Shown here: positions 1 through 6,642 of the stretch, one piece after another
Numbering within the stretch: the first letter of the stretch is position 1
Layout: the number at the start of each line of letters is the position of its first letter
Assembly (NCBI GenBank): GCA_026125925.1
Contig: JAHCKF010000039.1
Span: 1-15,070, forward strand
Direction of reading: 5' to 3'
Origin: Pseudolabrys sp.
Lineage (GTDB): Bacteria; Pseudomonadota; Alphaproteobacteria; Rhizobiales; Xanthobacteraceae
Length of the DNA: 15,070 bases
The notes under the pieces: generated by a model
Told to the model about the DNA's origin: nothing
Databases searched by the model: none
The model's input: only the letters and a program-made list of their open reading frames with translations
Position numbers and translations under genes: made by a program

Positions 1-261
1 CGCTGATGACCGCGCCATTGCGCGTAACGTCCATTATGGAATATTTGGTGCCTTGCTCAAAATCTCCAGAAGACCGGATTCCAAATTTTTAGCCTTCAAT
101 CCCACTACAAAATTGCAGACTGCATCGACAACATGGATGGATGGATCGATTCGCATCGGTTCATTTGGGGCGAGCCGACCGCAGTGGCTCACTTTGACAG
201 AGCGGTTGTCTGTCGGCCGCAAATGCTTCAAATCACGATTTCTGATAATTTTAAGTACTCG
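1..261. other. Region without a supported gene, downstream of the STAND nuclease gene
   Basis: I see no convincing gene here. A 65-codon frame on the minus strand (34-231) has some protein-like composition in its last 40 codons, but it has no recognisable ribosome binding site and no family I know. The plus-strand frames are rich in Ser and Arg and look like chance. No hairpin followed by a T tract is visible after the minus-strand stop at 262, so the terminator of the large gene was not found. Base composition is AT-richer than the right half of the window, as in the rest of the island. Confidence 0.5.
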
Positions 262-3200
262 TCAAACACTTCGCACCGCCGCTTCTTCCTCGTTTTTGAT
301 TTCTCGATCCACTCGCTTACGCATCAGAGCCAACTCTTTCTTGGCCCAATTCCTAACAAAAGGCTGGCTGTGACGAACTAACTGTTCTAACGGCGCTATG
401 TAAGACTGGTAGTGCCTAGATGTGGGCCCTGAATATCCGCCCGTAAAAATATTTCGTTCGATGGCCGACAAGATTTCCTTTTGATTGCCAAACTCGTCCA
501 ACAGCGCCAAAGCCAGATCCGACCATTCACGGCCGTCTTCGTCGCCGCGGAAGAGCGGCGCCACCTCGGCAACCATTCGAGCAAAGCTTCCGGGGTACTT
601 GTGGCACACCGCAAGGATGACGGCTTTGTCCAGCCGGAATAACGGACCATCCCCCTTGCCTCTAAAGCTAAAGGGCGATCCCAAAATGCTAGAAAAATAC
701 CAACGCCCGCTTGGGCCCGCTTTGCCGACAGCTTCCGCGAAGATCTCCAGAACTTCGGTTGGATAGGCATCCAAAATAGCCCCCGTCAGGTTCTGGTACA
801 GCATGCTGCTACCCAGCCTCCCCTCGTTGATCACTGAAACGAGCTTCTTCGCCAAGTAGATCGCAAACGACTTCGCTTGGGGCTTGCGCTTCAGGACCTT
901 CTTGGCGAGGGTTTCGTAGTCATGTGCAATACGATGATTGTGATCGTCGTCTTCGAACGCGACGCCTGACTTCAAAGATTTCAGAATTTCGTCTCTTATC
1001 GCATCGAATTTATCGTCGCTGCCGTGGGTATACATCACTAGCAGGTGTAGAGCGATCCTCTTACCATCGTCTCCATGGCTTCGCGCATTAGAGATCAACG
1101 ATTTGACCAATTCCAACGGCATCGGCTCCAACACTCGACCCATGCCGTAGATAGAGACATCCTTGACGCTAATCGTGCCATTTGAAAGCGCGTCAACGAC
1201 AAGCCTCAGGCCCTGCGGCGTTAGATTTACGGCCGCTAAATAGGCCAGATGCCGCCTTAGCAACTCATCATTCGCGACGCTCTGCAGCACGGCAAATACT
1301 TTGTTTTGATTGTGCTCATACAGCCCGGCCAAAAGCCCTCCAAGGAGCGATGGATTGCCCTGTGCCCCGCGGACTTTCAGCTCCTGCCCCGCAATCTCTA
1401 ACGCGTCCTCCTTTCGATCAGTGGCACCGAAGAACGCTTGCCCGTACGCAAACACTTCCCGCGCCTCACCTTCACTCAGCAATCCTGCCGTTTCCACGAA
1501 GACGTCCCAGTTTTTCGCTGCTTCGCGGGCAATCTCCGTCGCGCGCTTTCGGTTGAGGGTAAAATCGTCATCCTTCTCATCCCCCGGCGCCTCGTAATGC
1601 CAGGGGATGGATTTGACGAAAAATTCAATACGAGCAGCCAGCGACTGAGGTTCCAGCGATTTGAAAAGAGTGATGACGCGGTTCCTGACCGGCTCAACGC
1701 CCGAGTTGTCGCCGATCAGCCGATGACGCAGGGTCCAGGCTAGCTTTTCCAGAAGCTGTGGCCAGACGCCGCGCTCCGGCTTCACTGAGTTGATAAGCGC
1801 GACATATGCCGGAAAGGCCATCTCCGCTATGACGAGTGTAGGGTCGATATCCGCCAGCGCGGCACGAACTTCATCTTTGTGCTCGGGATGCTGTCCGACC
1901 AATTGGAGAAGAAGCTCCAACAGTTCTTTGGCGTACCGGTGCATCTCTCCGTAAGTTTTCGGACGATAGTCTGTGTATGTCTTTTTCGTACCATGACGTT
2001 CGGACCCGACCACGCGGGAATTTCCCGCAGCGTCTATCCCAGCAACCATTGCCTTGATTAGGACCGAGATCTCTTCGTCAACGGCGACATCCAGATAGTG
2101 CCGAAGCGCTGCGCTTCGCTGCGCGAGAGAAGCGCTAGTGCCGGGCAGCAGGGTGCGGAAGCGCTGAACGAACTCGCCGGTCGCGTTGTTGGACCATTTT
2201 TCATTCTCTCCAGCGGCAAATTTCAGTAGCAGCCGCATCGCGTCGTCAAATACCGATGGTTCCCACGCGAGCGCATCGATTGCCCAGACGAGTTGCCTCC
2301 GTCCGTCGGTGAGTTGCTGACGTACAGTAGAGACATCCCAATCCCCAAACGAACGCACAAGCGCGTTTGTGACTTCTTCGGGAGCGACTTCTGCCAAGGC
2401 GCGAAGGCACTGCGCTCCGAACTCTGTGTTAAGCGCCTCCGCGGATCCAAAAGGGCCTTCGGCACCGCACAGCTGCGCCGCCACCGCCTTTACGTTGTCA
2501 AGATAATCCAGGTCTTTCAGACGCTCGCACAACTGGCGTTGAAGATCGCCAGGCAAGCCGCCGCTCGTCAGCAGCGCCTTTCTTCCCGTCGGACCATGGG
2601 CCCAATAATAGGCAGCCAACTGCGCAGCCAGCGGCTTCGGGACCACAAAAATGGAAAAGCCCCGCGACTGCAATATGCGTCGGCGTTTGAACGGTTCGAG
2701 TCTTTCCTGCGCCTGGTCGCTGGTGGTTCCGAGCAGATTCTCAGCCACCCAGGCAAACTCTTCCTGTCGCTCTCCGTCAAAGCCGATCAAAGCAAAAATC
2801 GATAATGCGCGTAGAAGCCAGATTTTGTCGTTGTCCGGTTCGTCACGGCCCCAGACTAGGCGCTCGACTATGCGTTCGGCGTCTTTAAAGTCAGCAAAAT
2901 GCGTGGCGCCCTCGGCACTCGCTTTCCCGACCAATACCGCAATCTGCGGAAACCCGTTGCAAAACTTCGTCGCGCGATCGAGGTCGTCGTCGGAGCCGAT
3001 GAAACCTACCTTACGCAGGATTTCTTTGATCTGGTCGTCTGGCACTTCGTCGATGACGATCTGCTTGTCAGCCGTGTCGTCGAACGAAAGGTCGAGCGTG
3101 ATCAAGCTCAAAGCGCTATTTTGCCGGCGCACCTCGTCAGACAGCTGGCGATGCACGTCGGGTGGGCAATCGTCCACGACCACCACGGCGCGAACACCAT

Positions 3201-4140
3201 CGCTTACGAGGTCGCGAACCTGGATGGCCAAACCTGGCGTGACCGCACGCACATATGCCACGAGCGGGCGAAGATCGTCGCCCGGGATGTTGCCTGTTGC
3301 TTTGCTGAGCGCCTCGAACACCAGCCTGGATTTTCCCAAACCGGAATGGCCTTGCAGGCGCACCACTTCAGCCGGGCTGCTAACGGCATCGCGAATTTTG
3401 ACGATGTGGTCGTCAAAGGCTGACCATTCTACAAGTGGATTGCGGAGGCCGGGATAGCTTGCCCAATCTTCGATGGTTTGGAACGGGAATGTCGGCGACG
3501 CCATACCGAGGCATTGCTTGGTCCAGATCGCGACCATCGGGTGAGAGTTCACCCAATCCGATAGTTTCGGCGCACCATAGACTCCAATCGTGGTATTCGC
3601 GGCATCGGCGTGTCGAGACAGTGTTCCCCGGATTAGCCCGATCAAGTGCTTGAGCTTGGGAATGCTGGCGGGCATTTTCTTCGTTTTTTTGACCTTCTTC
3701 GCGGGCTTGGTCTTCTTGACCTTCCTGGCCACCGCGGTGAGCATCTTCGGCGTCGTTGTGTTCGTCTTCGTCGTGGCGAGCACATAGGCCCCCCGGTTGG
3801 CCAGCACTTCTGCGACAGCTGGTTTCAGGGCAGTCTTGTCGTCAGTTTGCGGCTCGTTTCGGACCTTTGCGTCGGTGAGGTTCTCGGCCTTACATTGGAA
3901 AACCGTGAATCTGGCCGGGATATAGTCGGTATGATCCGGTCCTCCGGTCCATTGGACCCGGATATCCTCGCCGCCATCGCTGACGTTGATCTGCAGTGTG
4001 CCTTCAACTGCCGACTTCGGAATTCCAGCCTTGTGGACTTCGGCGGTGATCAGCCGCTTCATAAGTTTGGTGAAATCGTCGGCCGACAGTCGCGCAAGAT
4101 CCTTTTCTTCAATCTCAAACGGCTTCTTGTAGGTCGCCAT
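262..4140 (-). CDS. Mrr-like nuclease / STAND ATPase / helical-repeat protein, candidate Avs-like anti-phage protein
   Basis: 1292 residues. Residues 1-140 resemble an Mrr-type PD-(D/E)xK nuclease: a helix with E34, the D/E-containing strand DGGEDIRVQW (55-64), the strand TVFQCKA (79-85) with a Q-x-K catalytic signature (Q82, K84), then ANRGAYVLATTK. A Lys-rich linker (139-156) follows, then a conserved-looking segment KLSDWVNSHPMVAIW (192-206). The ATPase has Walker A GHSGLGKS (264-271), a Walker B strand AVVVVDD (318-324) and NGFPQI (395-400), which fits the GxP motif of STAND proteins. The rest, about 850 residues, is mainly helical and HEAT/TPR-like, with no motif I can name. I start it at 4140 because GGGAGG lies 6 bases upstream; the frame open to 4218 runs into a tRNA-like sequence. 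The family logic (effector, ATPase switch, sensor repeats) suggests that phage sensing triggers DNA cleavage; this is inference. It could instead be a DNA repair or restriction ATPase. The reading frame is intact. Confidence 0.8.
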   Translation of the reverse strand: MATYKKPFEIEEKDLARLSADDFTKLMKRLITAEVHKAGIPKSAVEGTLQINVSDGGEDIRVQWTGGPDHTDYIPARFTVFQCKAENLTDAKVRNEPQTDDKTALKPAVAEVLANRGAYVLATTKTNTTTPKMLTAVARKVKKTKPAKKVKKTKKMPASIPKLKHLIGLIRGTLSRHADAANTTIGVYGAPKLSDWVNSHPMVAIWTKQCLGMASPTFPFQTIEDWASYPGLRNPLVEWSAFDDHIVKIRDAVSSPAEVVRLQGHSGLGKSRLVFEALSKATGNIPGDDLRPLVAYVRAVTPGLAIQVRDLVSDGVRAVVVVDDCPPDVHRQLSDEVRRQNSALSLITLDLSFDDTADKQIVIDEVPDDQIKEILRKVGFIGSDDDLDRATKFCNGFPQIAVLVGKASAEGATHFADFKDAERIVERLVWGRDEPDNDKIWLLRALSIFALIGFDGERQEEFAWVAENLLGTTSDQAQERLEPFKRRRILQSRGFSIFVVPKPLAAQLAAYYWAHGPTGRKALLTSGGLPGDLQRQLCERLKDLDYLDNVKAVAAQLCGAEGPFGSAEALNTEFGAQCLRALAEVAPEEVTNALVRSFGDWDVSTVRQQLTDGRRQLVWAIDALAWEPSVFDDAMRLLLKFAAGENEKWSNNATGEFVQRFRTLLPGTSASLAQRSAALRHYLDVAVDEEISVLIKAMVAGIDAAGNSRVVGSERHGTKKTYTDYRPKTYGEMHRYAKELLELLLQLVGQHPEHKDEVRAALADIDPTLVIAEMAFPAYVALINSVKPERGVWPQLLEKLAWTLRHRLIGDNSGVEPVRNRVITLFKSLEPQSLAARIEFFVKSIPWHYEAPGDEKDDDFTLNRKRATEIAREAAKNWDVFVETAGLLSEGEAREVFAYGQAFFGATDRKEDALEIAGQELKVRGAQGNPSLLGGLLAGLYEHNQNKVFAVLQSVANDELLRRHLAYLAAVNLTPQGLRLVVDALSNGTISVKDVSIYGMGRVLEPMPLELVKSLISNARSHGDDGKRIALHLLVMYTHGSDDKFDAIRDEILKSLKSGVAFEDDDHNHRIAHDYETLAKKVLKRKPQAKSFAIYLAKKLVSVINEGRLGSSMLYQNLTGAILDAYPTEVLEIFAEAVGKAGPSGRWYFSSILGSPFSFRGKGDGPLFRLDKAVILAVCHKYPGSFARMVAEVAPLFRGDEDGREWSDLALALLDEFGNQKEILSAIERNIFTGGYSGPTSRHYQSYIAPLEQLVRHSQPFVRNWAKKELALMRKRVDREIKNEEEAAVRSV

Positions 4141-4151
4141 TTCGTCCTCCC
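4138..4151 (-). promoter_or_regulatory. Ribosome binding site fixing the start of the STAND nuclease gene
   Basis: On the minus strand the sequence GGGAGGACGAA stands directly before ATG at 4140. This strong Shine-Dalgarno with 5-6 base spacing decides for the internal ATG over the upstream in-frame ATG at 4218, which would add 26 residues encoded by tRNA-like sequence. Confidence 0.75.
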
Positions 4152-4174
4152 GGCGTAGCGGGCGGACTATACCC

Positions 4175-4259
4175 GTGAGCGAGAGGAATTCGAACTCGCG
4201 ATGCTCCCGAACCCGCATTTTTGCCGGTCTTTCGACCTCAGCACTTCGGCCCCAAGTAC
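4175..4259 (-). pseudogene. Degenerate tRNA-Ser-like sequence (copy 2)
   Basis: Read on the minus strand, this stretch has a D-arm-like block GCCGAAGTGCTGAGG (4236-4250), close to the tRNA-Ser consensus GCCGAGTGGTTGAAGG. About 40 bases later comes a T-loop-like GAGTTCGAAT (ATTCGAA on the plus strand at 4188-4194), then CTCTCGCTCAC. The overall length of about 85 bases suits a class II tRNA. The acceptor strands do not pair, the T stem is poor and no CCA follows, so a working tRNA is unlikely. It could be a decayed tRNA or a tRNA-mimicking RNA; chance similarity is not excluded. It lies inside the leader of the STAND nuclease gene. Confidence 0.35.
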
Positions 4260-4404
4260 TAAGGCCCGGAGAAAAGAGGCGATCAGAGAACGATTTGGAC
4301 GCCAGCTGCCTATCGAGTAGTTCCTAGGTCCATCCCAAAAACGCGCAAATACAGCGATTAAATGAGATGCTGCTGGCTGAAGAGAAATCTGCTCTTTGGG
4401 GGGA

Positions 4405-4487
4405 TGGCGGAGCGAGTGGATTTCGAACTTAAGATACGGGCTATCATTATCTGCCGCATCCACTCTTGTAGCTCGTGTAGCGTCTCC
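4405..4487 (-). pseudogene. Degenerate tRNA-Ser-like sequence (copy 1)
   Basis: The minus-strand 3' end reads TTCGAAATCCACTCGCTCCG followed by CCA (4405-4407), with T-loop TTCGAAA (4421-4427) and the G discriminator typical of tRNA-Ser. A 5' GGAG (4484-4487) can pair with CTCC of the 3' end, giving a length of 83 bases. The remaining acceptor positions mismatch and the T stem does not form. Instead an 8-bp inverted repeat GAGTGGAT/ATCCACTC (4414-4421 and 4458-4465) encloses the middle. I read it as a tRNA relic or tRNA-like RNA, not a decoding tRNA. It lies about 145 bases from the similar sequence at 4175-4259, in the same orientation. Confidence 0.35.
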
Positions 4488-4531
4488 ATCTCCCTGAAGC
4501 GCTTTGCACACATCCGTAATGCGCAATAGTA

Positions 4532-5356
4532 CTAGCGGTCATCTAGGCCACTGAGCAGGATGATCCGCTCGCGGCAGCGTGCAAGCATGTCGGCCGTCAA
4601 TCCGTTGACGTCAGGCGCCAGCGTCGCGCACCGGACCACAACCCAATCGAACGTAGCCACGGCTACCGCAATATTGCGAAGAAACTCTCGGGTGACCAAA
4701 GCCGGACCTGAACTCCAAACCAGAACACTTTCGTCGAACACCGCTGCTCGCCGATCCTGAGGTATCAACACGACCAAAACCGGCGCCGCCGACTTAGCGA
4801 ATAAGCTCAAACTCCTCCGCAGCGGTGCTTGGTCAAATTGAGCAAGTCGGAGGTCGCCAGGATCTATATGGGCTCGTCGCGCGATCGCCTCCAGAGCATC
4901 ATCGAGCCAGAGGTCCTTGGCGCGGCGATCACTCTTGTCGGGTGCGTCGATTGCCGAGACTTCTTTTAGCATTTCTTTGAAATAACGAATTCCCCCGCCG
5001 TTGCTGAGCAGCAACTTGAACAACTTCCGTCCTCGCTCCGGGTCTTTTTTGCTAATCCGCTCGATGAGCTCGACGGAAGCGACCGGCAGATATCTGACGC
5101 CCGGTGGCAGTTCCCTGATCCCGTGTGTTTCAAGGACCTGGGCGGCGGCGAGGAAGCGCCGTATCGTGTTTTCGCTGGACCCGGTTTGTTTGATGAGATC
5201 GTCGATGACCGTCATGCGCTCGCCGCGCGGCAAGGCTGCATAACGGTCCGCATAGGGGCGGATAAAGCCGAGCCAGTTGCGGATCTGTTGCGCGCGTGGC
5301 CGCTTCTTGGGACGGTCTTCATCCGTCGGAGCTGTTGGCTGATCCGAAAGGCCCAT
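4532..5356 (-). CDS. Helix-turn-helix protein of unknown function, island-borne
   Basis: 274 residues; I do not recognise the family. Residues 1-25 are charged and Pro/Lys-rich. Residues 48-78 (MTVIDDLIKQTGSSENTIRR and following) look like a helix-turn-helix: helix, turn TGSSENT, recognition helix TIRRFLAAAQVLE, as in ParB/KorB-like or replication-linked DNA-binding proteins. The middle (90-180) is helical and highly charged. The C-terminal 90 residues alternate strands and helices (APVLVVLIPQDRRAAVF, FDWVVVRCATLAP), suggesting a small alpha/beta domain with no visible catalytic motif. The start at 5356 has a weak ribosome binding site; an internal ATG at codon 48 would cut into the HTH. It lies upstream of the STAND nuclease gene on the same strand, 391 bp away, so the two are probably not tightly co-transcribed. 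It could be the island's regulator or a maintenance protein. Confidence 0.65.
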   Translation of the reverse strand: MGLSDQPTAPTDEDRPKKRPRAQQIRNWLGFIRPYADRYAALPRGERMTVIDDLIKQTGSSENTIRRFLAAAQVLETHGIRELPPGVRYLPVASVELIERISKKDPERGRKLFKLLLSNGGGIRYFKEMLKEVSAIDAPDKSDRRAKDLWLDDALEAIARRAHIDPGDLRLAQFDQAPLRRSLSLFAKSAAPVLVVLIPQDRRAAVFDESVLVWSSGPALVTREFLRNIAVAVATFDWVVVRCATLAPDVNGLTADMLARCRERIILLSGLDDR

Positions 5357-5567
5357 GTGTCAGATCGCGGTCTCGGTCGAATGGAATCGGCTGCAGGCTC
5401 CGTTGTGCCGGGCTGCGGCGATACTGTCGAGCGTTCGTTAGGCGCGTCGAGGCTGATCGATGGCGTTGCGGGCTCCGAGAAGCAGCATCCCCAAATAAAA
5501 TTTGTCGACCTTAACAACGCCTATGACCGCCGCGACGGCGGGGCGTTACCTGCGGTGTAACGGGGGG

Positions 5568-5681
5568 CTAGCCAACCTCGCATGCGCTTGCCGGAATGTC
5601 GACGTTTCGACCGGCGGCGGTTGGCAGCGGCTTCAGGCCCGCCACGTGTTTTTGGACAGTTGCGCCGGTGAGCTTTGGTAT
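5568..5681 (-). pseudogene. Relic of a tRNA-associated tyrosine recombinase (integrase), N-terminus only
   Basis: Read on the minus strand from 5681, the frame gives IPKLTGATVQKHVAGLKPLP then a segment ending GRNVDIPASACEVG and a TAG stop at 5568. This resembles the arm-binding N-terminus of island integrases (usual pattern M-P-K-L-T..TV..L.P...R.EIPD..C.GL). The first codon is ATA where ATG would be expected, the frame stops after 38 codons, and the continuation is found in no frame. So it is a start-mutated and truncated remnant. Orientation (same strand as tRNA-Val) and distance (about 190 bases from the tRNA 3' end) are typical of an integrase next to its attachment site. The resemblance is by eye only. 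Confidence 0.45.
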
Positions 5682-5740
5682 TATTTTCGTGAGGCGGACG
5701 CCGCCACGATAGGCGCGGCTCCGGACGGGGATCAAGCTCG

Positions 5741-5821
5741 ATGCGTGCAAAATCACACAAACAAGTAGACGGCGGCACCGGTGCAGCCGGCGCCGGTGTT
5801 TTGCGTGCAACTTGCGTGCAA
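5741..5821 (-). repeat. Three direct copies of TTGCACGCA near the tRNA end
   Basis: On the minus strand TTGCACGCAA occurs at 5812-5821 and 5801-5810, one base apart (an 11-base period, one helical turn), and TTGCACGCAT at 5741-5750. The plus strand shows them as GCGTGCAA. Their place between the tRNA 3' end and the integrase relic suits integrase arm-type sites or an operator for an excisionase/integrase promoter. No factor is known for this exact motif to me. Confidence 0.5.
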
Positions 5822-5868
5822 GTCACCTCCGGCAGCATCCCAGCACCTGCGCTAAGTGCTTGGAAAGA

Positions 5869-5943
5869 TGGTGGGCGCGACAGGGATCGAACCTGTGACC
5901 CCTACCATGTCAAGGTAGTGCTCTCCCGCTGAGCTACGCGCCC
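5869..5943 (-). tRNA. tRNA-Val(GAC)
   Basis: A full cloverleaf reads on the minus strand: acceptor GGGCGCG pairs with CGCGCCC, D-arm GCTCAGCGGGAGAGC, anticodon arm CTACC-TTGACAT-GGTAG with anticodon GAC, T-arm ACAGG-TTCGATC-CCTGT, discriminator A and an encoded CCA (5869-5871). It decodes GUC valine codons. Its 3' end is the boundary between core DNA on the right and accessory DNA on the left, and so the likely attachment site of the island. Confidence 0.97.
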
Positions 5944-6033
5944 TTTAGAGGGTGTGGTCTTATCGGCTCCGCCCCGGGGTGGCAAGGGGACAAAAGCGGC
6001 CCCAAAGCCGGGCAGAAGCCGGGTAACGGCCGG

Positions 6034-6393
6034 TCAGGCCGCCAGCATCTTGTGGACCTCGTTGACGAGGTCGCGCAGGTGCACCGGCTTGGACAGCACC
6101 TTGGCCTGCTTGGGCGCCGTGGAGTCGCCGTTCAGCGCCACGGCGGCAAAGCCGGTAATGAACATGATCTTGATGTCCGGATCGAGTTCCGCGGCCCGCC
6201 GGGCGAGTTCGATACCGTCCATTTCGGGCATCACGATATCGGTCAGCAGCAGTTCGAAGGGCTCTTCGCGCAGCCGCTGGTAAGCCGAGAGGCCGTTGTC
6301 GTACGAGGTCACCTCGAAGCCGGCGTTTTGCAGCGCCTTGACCAGAAAGCGCCGCATATCGGTGTCATCTTCGGCCAACAAGATTTTCGACAT
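6034..6393 (-). CDS. cpdR: Cell-cycle response regulator CpdR (single receiver domain)
   Basis: 119 residues, one CheY-like receiver and nothing else. Acidic pocket E8/D9/D10, phosphoacceptor D52 in LLTDIVMPEMDG, T80 in IMFITGF and K102 in LSKPVHL are all present. The sequence is close to what I know of Caulobacter CpdR across its length, including the block YQRLREEPFELLLTDIVMPE. In that family the unphosphorylated form primes ClpXP for degradation of cell-cycle substrates, and the CckA-ChpT phosphorelay switches it off; this role is transferred by homology. The start at 6393 has only a weak ribosome binding site (AGAAG). The gene stands alone, 90 bp from tRNA-Val and divergent from the amidohydrolase gene. 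No CtrA box (TTAA-N7-TTAA) is visible upstream. Confidence 0.93.
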   Translation of the reverse strand: MSKILLAEDDTDMRRFLVKALQNAGFEVTSYDNGLSAYQRLREEPFELLLTDIVMPEMDGIELARRAAELDPDIKIMFITGFAAVALNGDSTAPKQAKVLSKPVHLRDLVNEVHKMLAA

Positions 6394-6642
6394 TGTCTTC
6401 TAACCGCCTCGCACGCGCCGGCTCAGGCGAGCCGACCCCCAGACACCCCATAAGACTTGTCCCGGGTAAATAACGGGTGAACCCAAAGCTTTGCTTGGCT
6501 TTATAGGTCTGCCAATAGACAATGGATCGTAACAGTCCAAAGACCGAAAATAAGGGCAAAAACACGCCCGGACCGAGGCTTCGGCGGCCGAACCGTTCGC
6601 AGCCCTTCGAAAAGCCGATTTGTTTGGGAATGCCGACGACCC
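6394..6642. other. Divergent promoter region between cpdR and the amidohydrolase gene
   Basis: 249 bp without a gene, AT-richer in its centre (6465-6570), as expected for two back-to-back promoters. Around 6499-6530 there are TATAGG and CAATAGACAATGG stretches but no pair I can assign with confidence. No inverted repeat longer than 6 bp was noticed. Confidence 0.4.

Larger units (their letters stand above)
4141..4531. other. 391-bp intergenic region between the HTH gene and the STAND nuclease gene
   Basis: No supported coding sequence. The 119-codon minus-strand frame (4167-4526) is rich in Ser and Arg, has no ribosome binding site, and its end is simply the translation of the tRNA-like sequence, so I reject it. 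The region must contain the promoter and leader of the STAND nuclease gene. What stands out are the two tRNA-Ser-like stretches on the minus strand, listed separately. I see no convincing -35/-10 pair. Confidence 0.6.
5357..5868. other. Island end region between the HTH gene and tRNA-Val
   Basis: No intact gene. It contains the integrase relic (5568-5681), three copies of a TTGCACGCA motif on the minus strand, and a short GC hairpin CCGCCG/CGGCGG (around 5527-5541) without a T tract. The region from 5500 leftwards should hold the promoter of the HTH gene: a TTGTTA box near 5512 on the minus strand and the AT-rich stretch AAATTTTATTT (5490-5502) are candidates, but the spacing is not canonical. 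No second copy of the tRNA-Val 3' end is seen inside the window, so the far attachment site would lie left of position 1. Confidence 0.5.

Noticed and set aside
34..231. 65-codon minus-strand frame at the left edge
   Set aside because: Some protein-like stretches, but no ribosome binding site and no recognised family; too little to call.
4141..4218. Upstream start at 4218 for the STAND nuclease, adding 26 residues
   Set aside because: The extra residues translate a tRNA-like sequence, while the ATG at 4140 has a strong GGGAGG ribosome binding site.
4167..4526. 119-codon minus-strand frame in the island gap
   Set aside because: No ribosome binding site, Ser/Arg-rich chance composition, overlaps the STAND gene leader and tRNA-like sequences.
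6394..6642. CtrA binding sites upstream of cpdR
   Set aside because: No TTAA-N7-TTAA pair on either strand.
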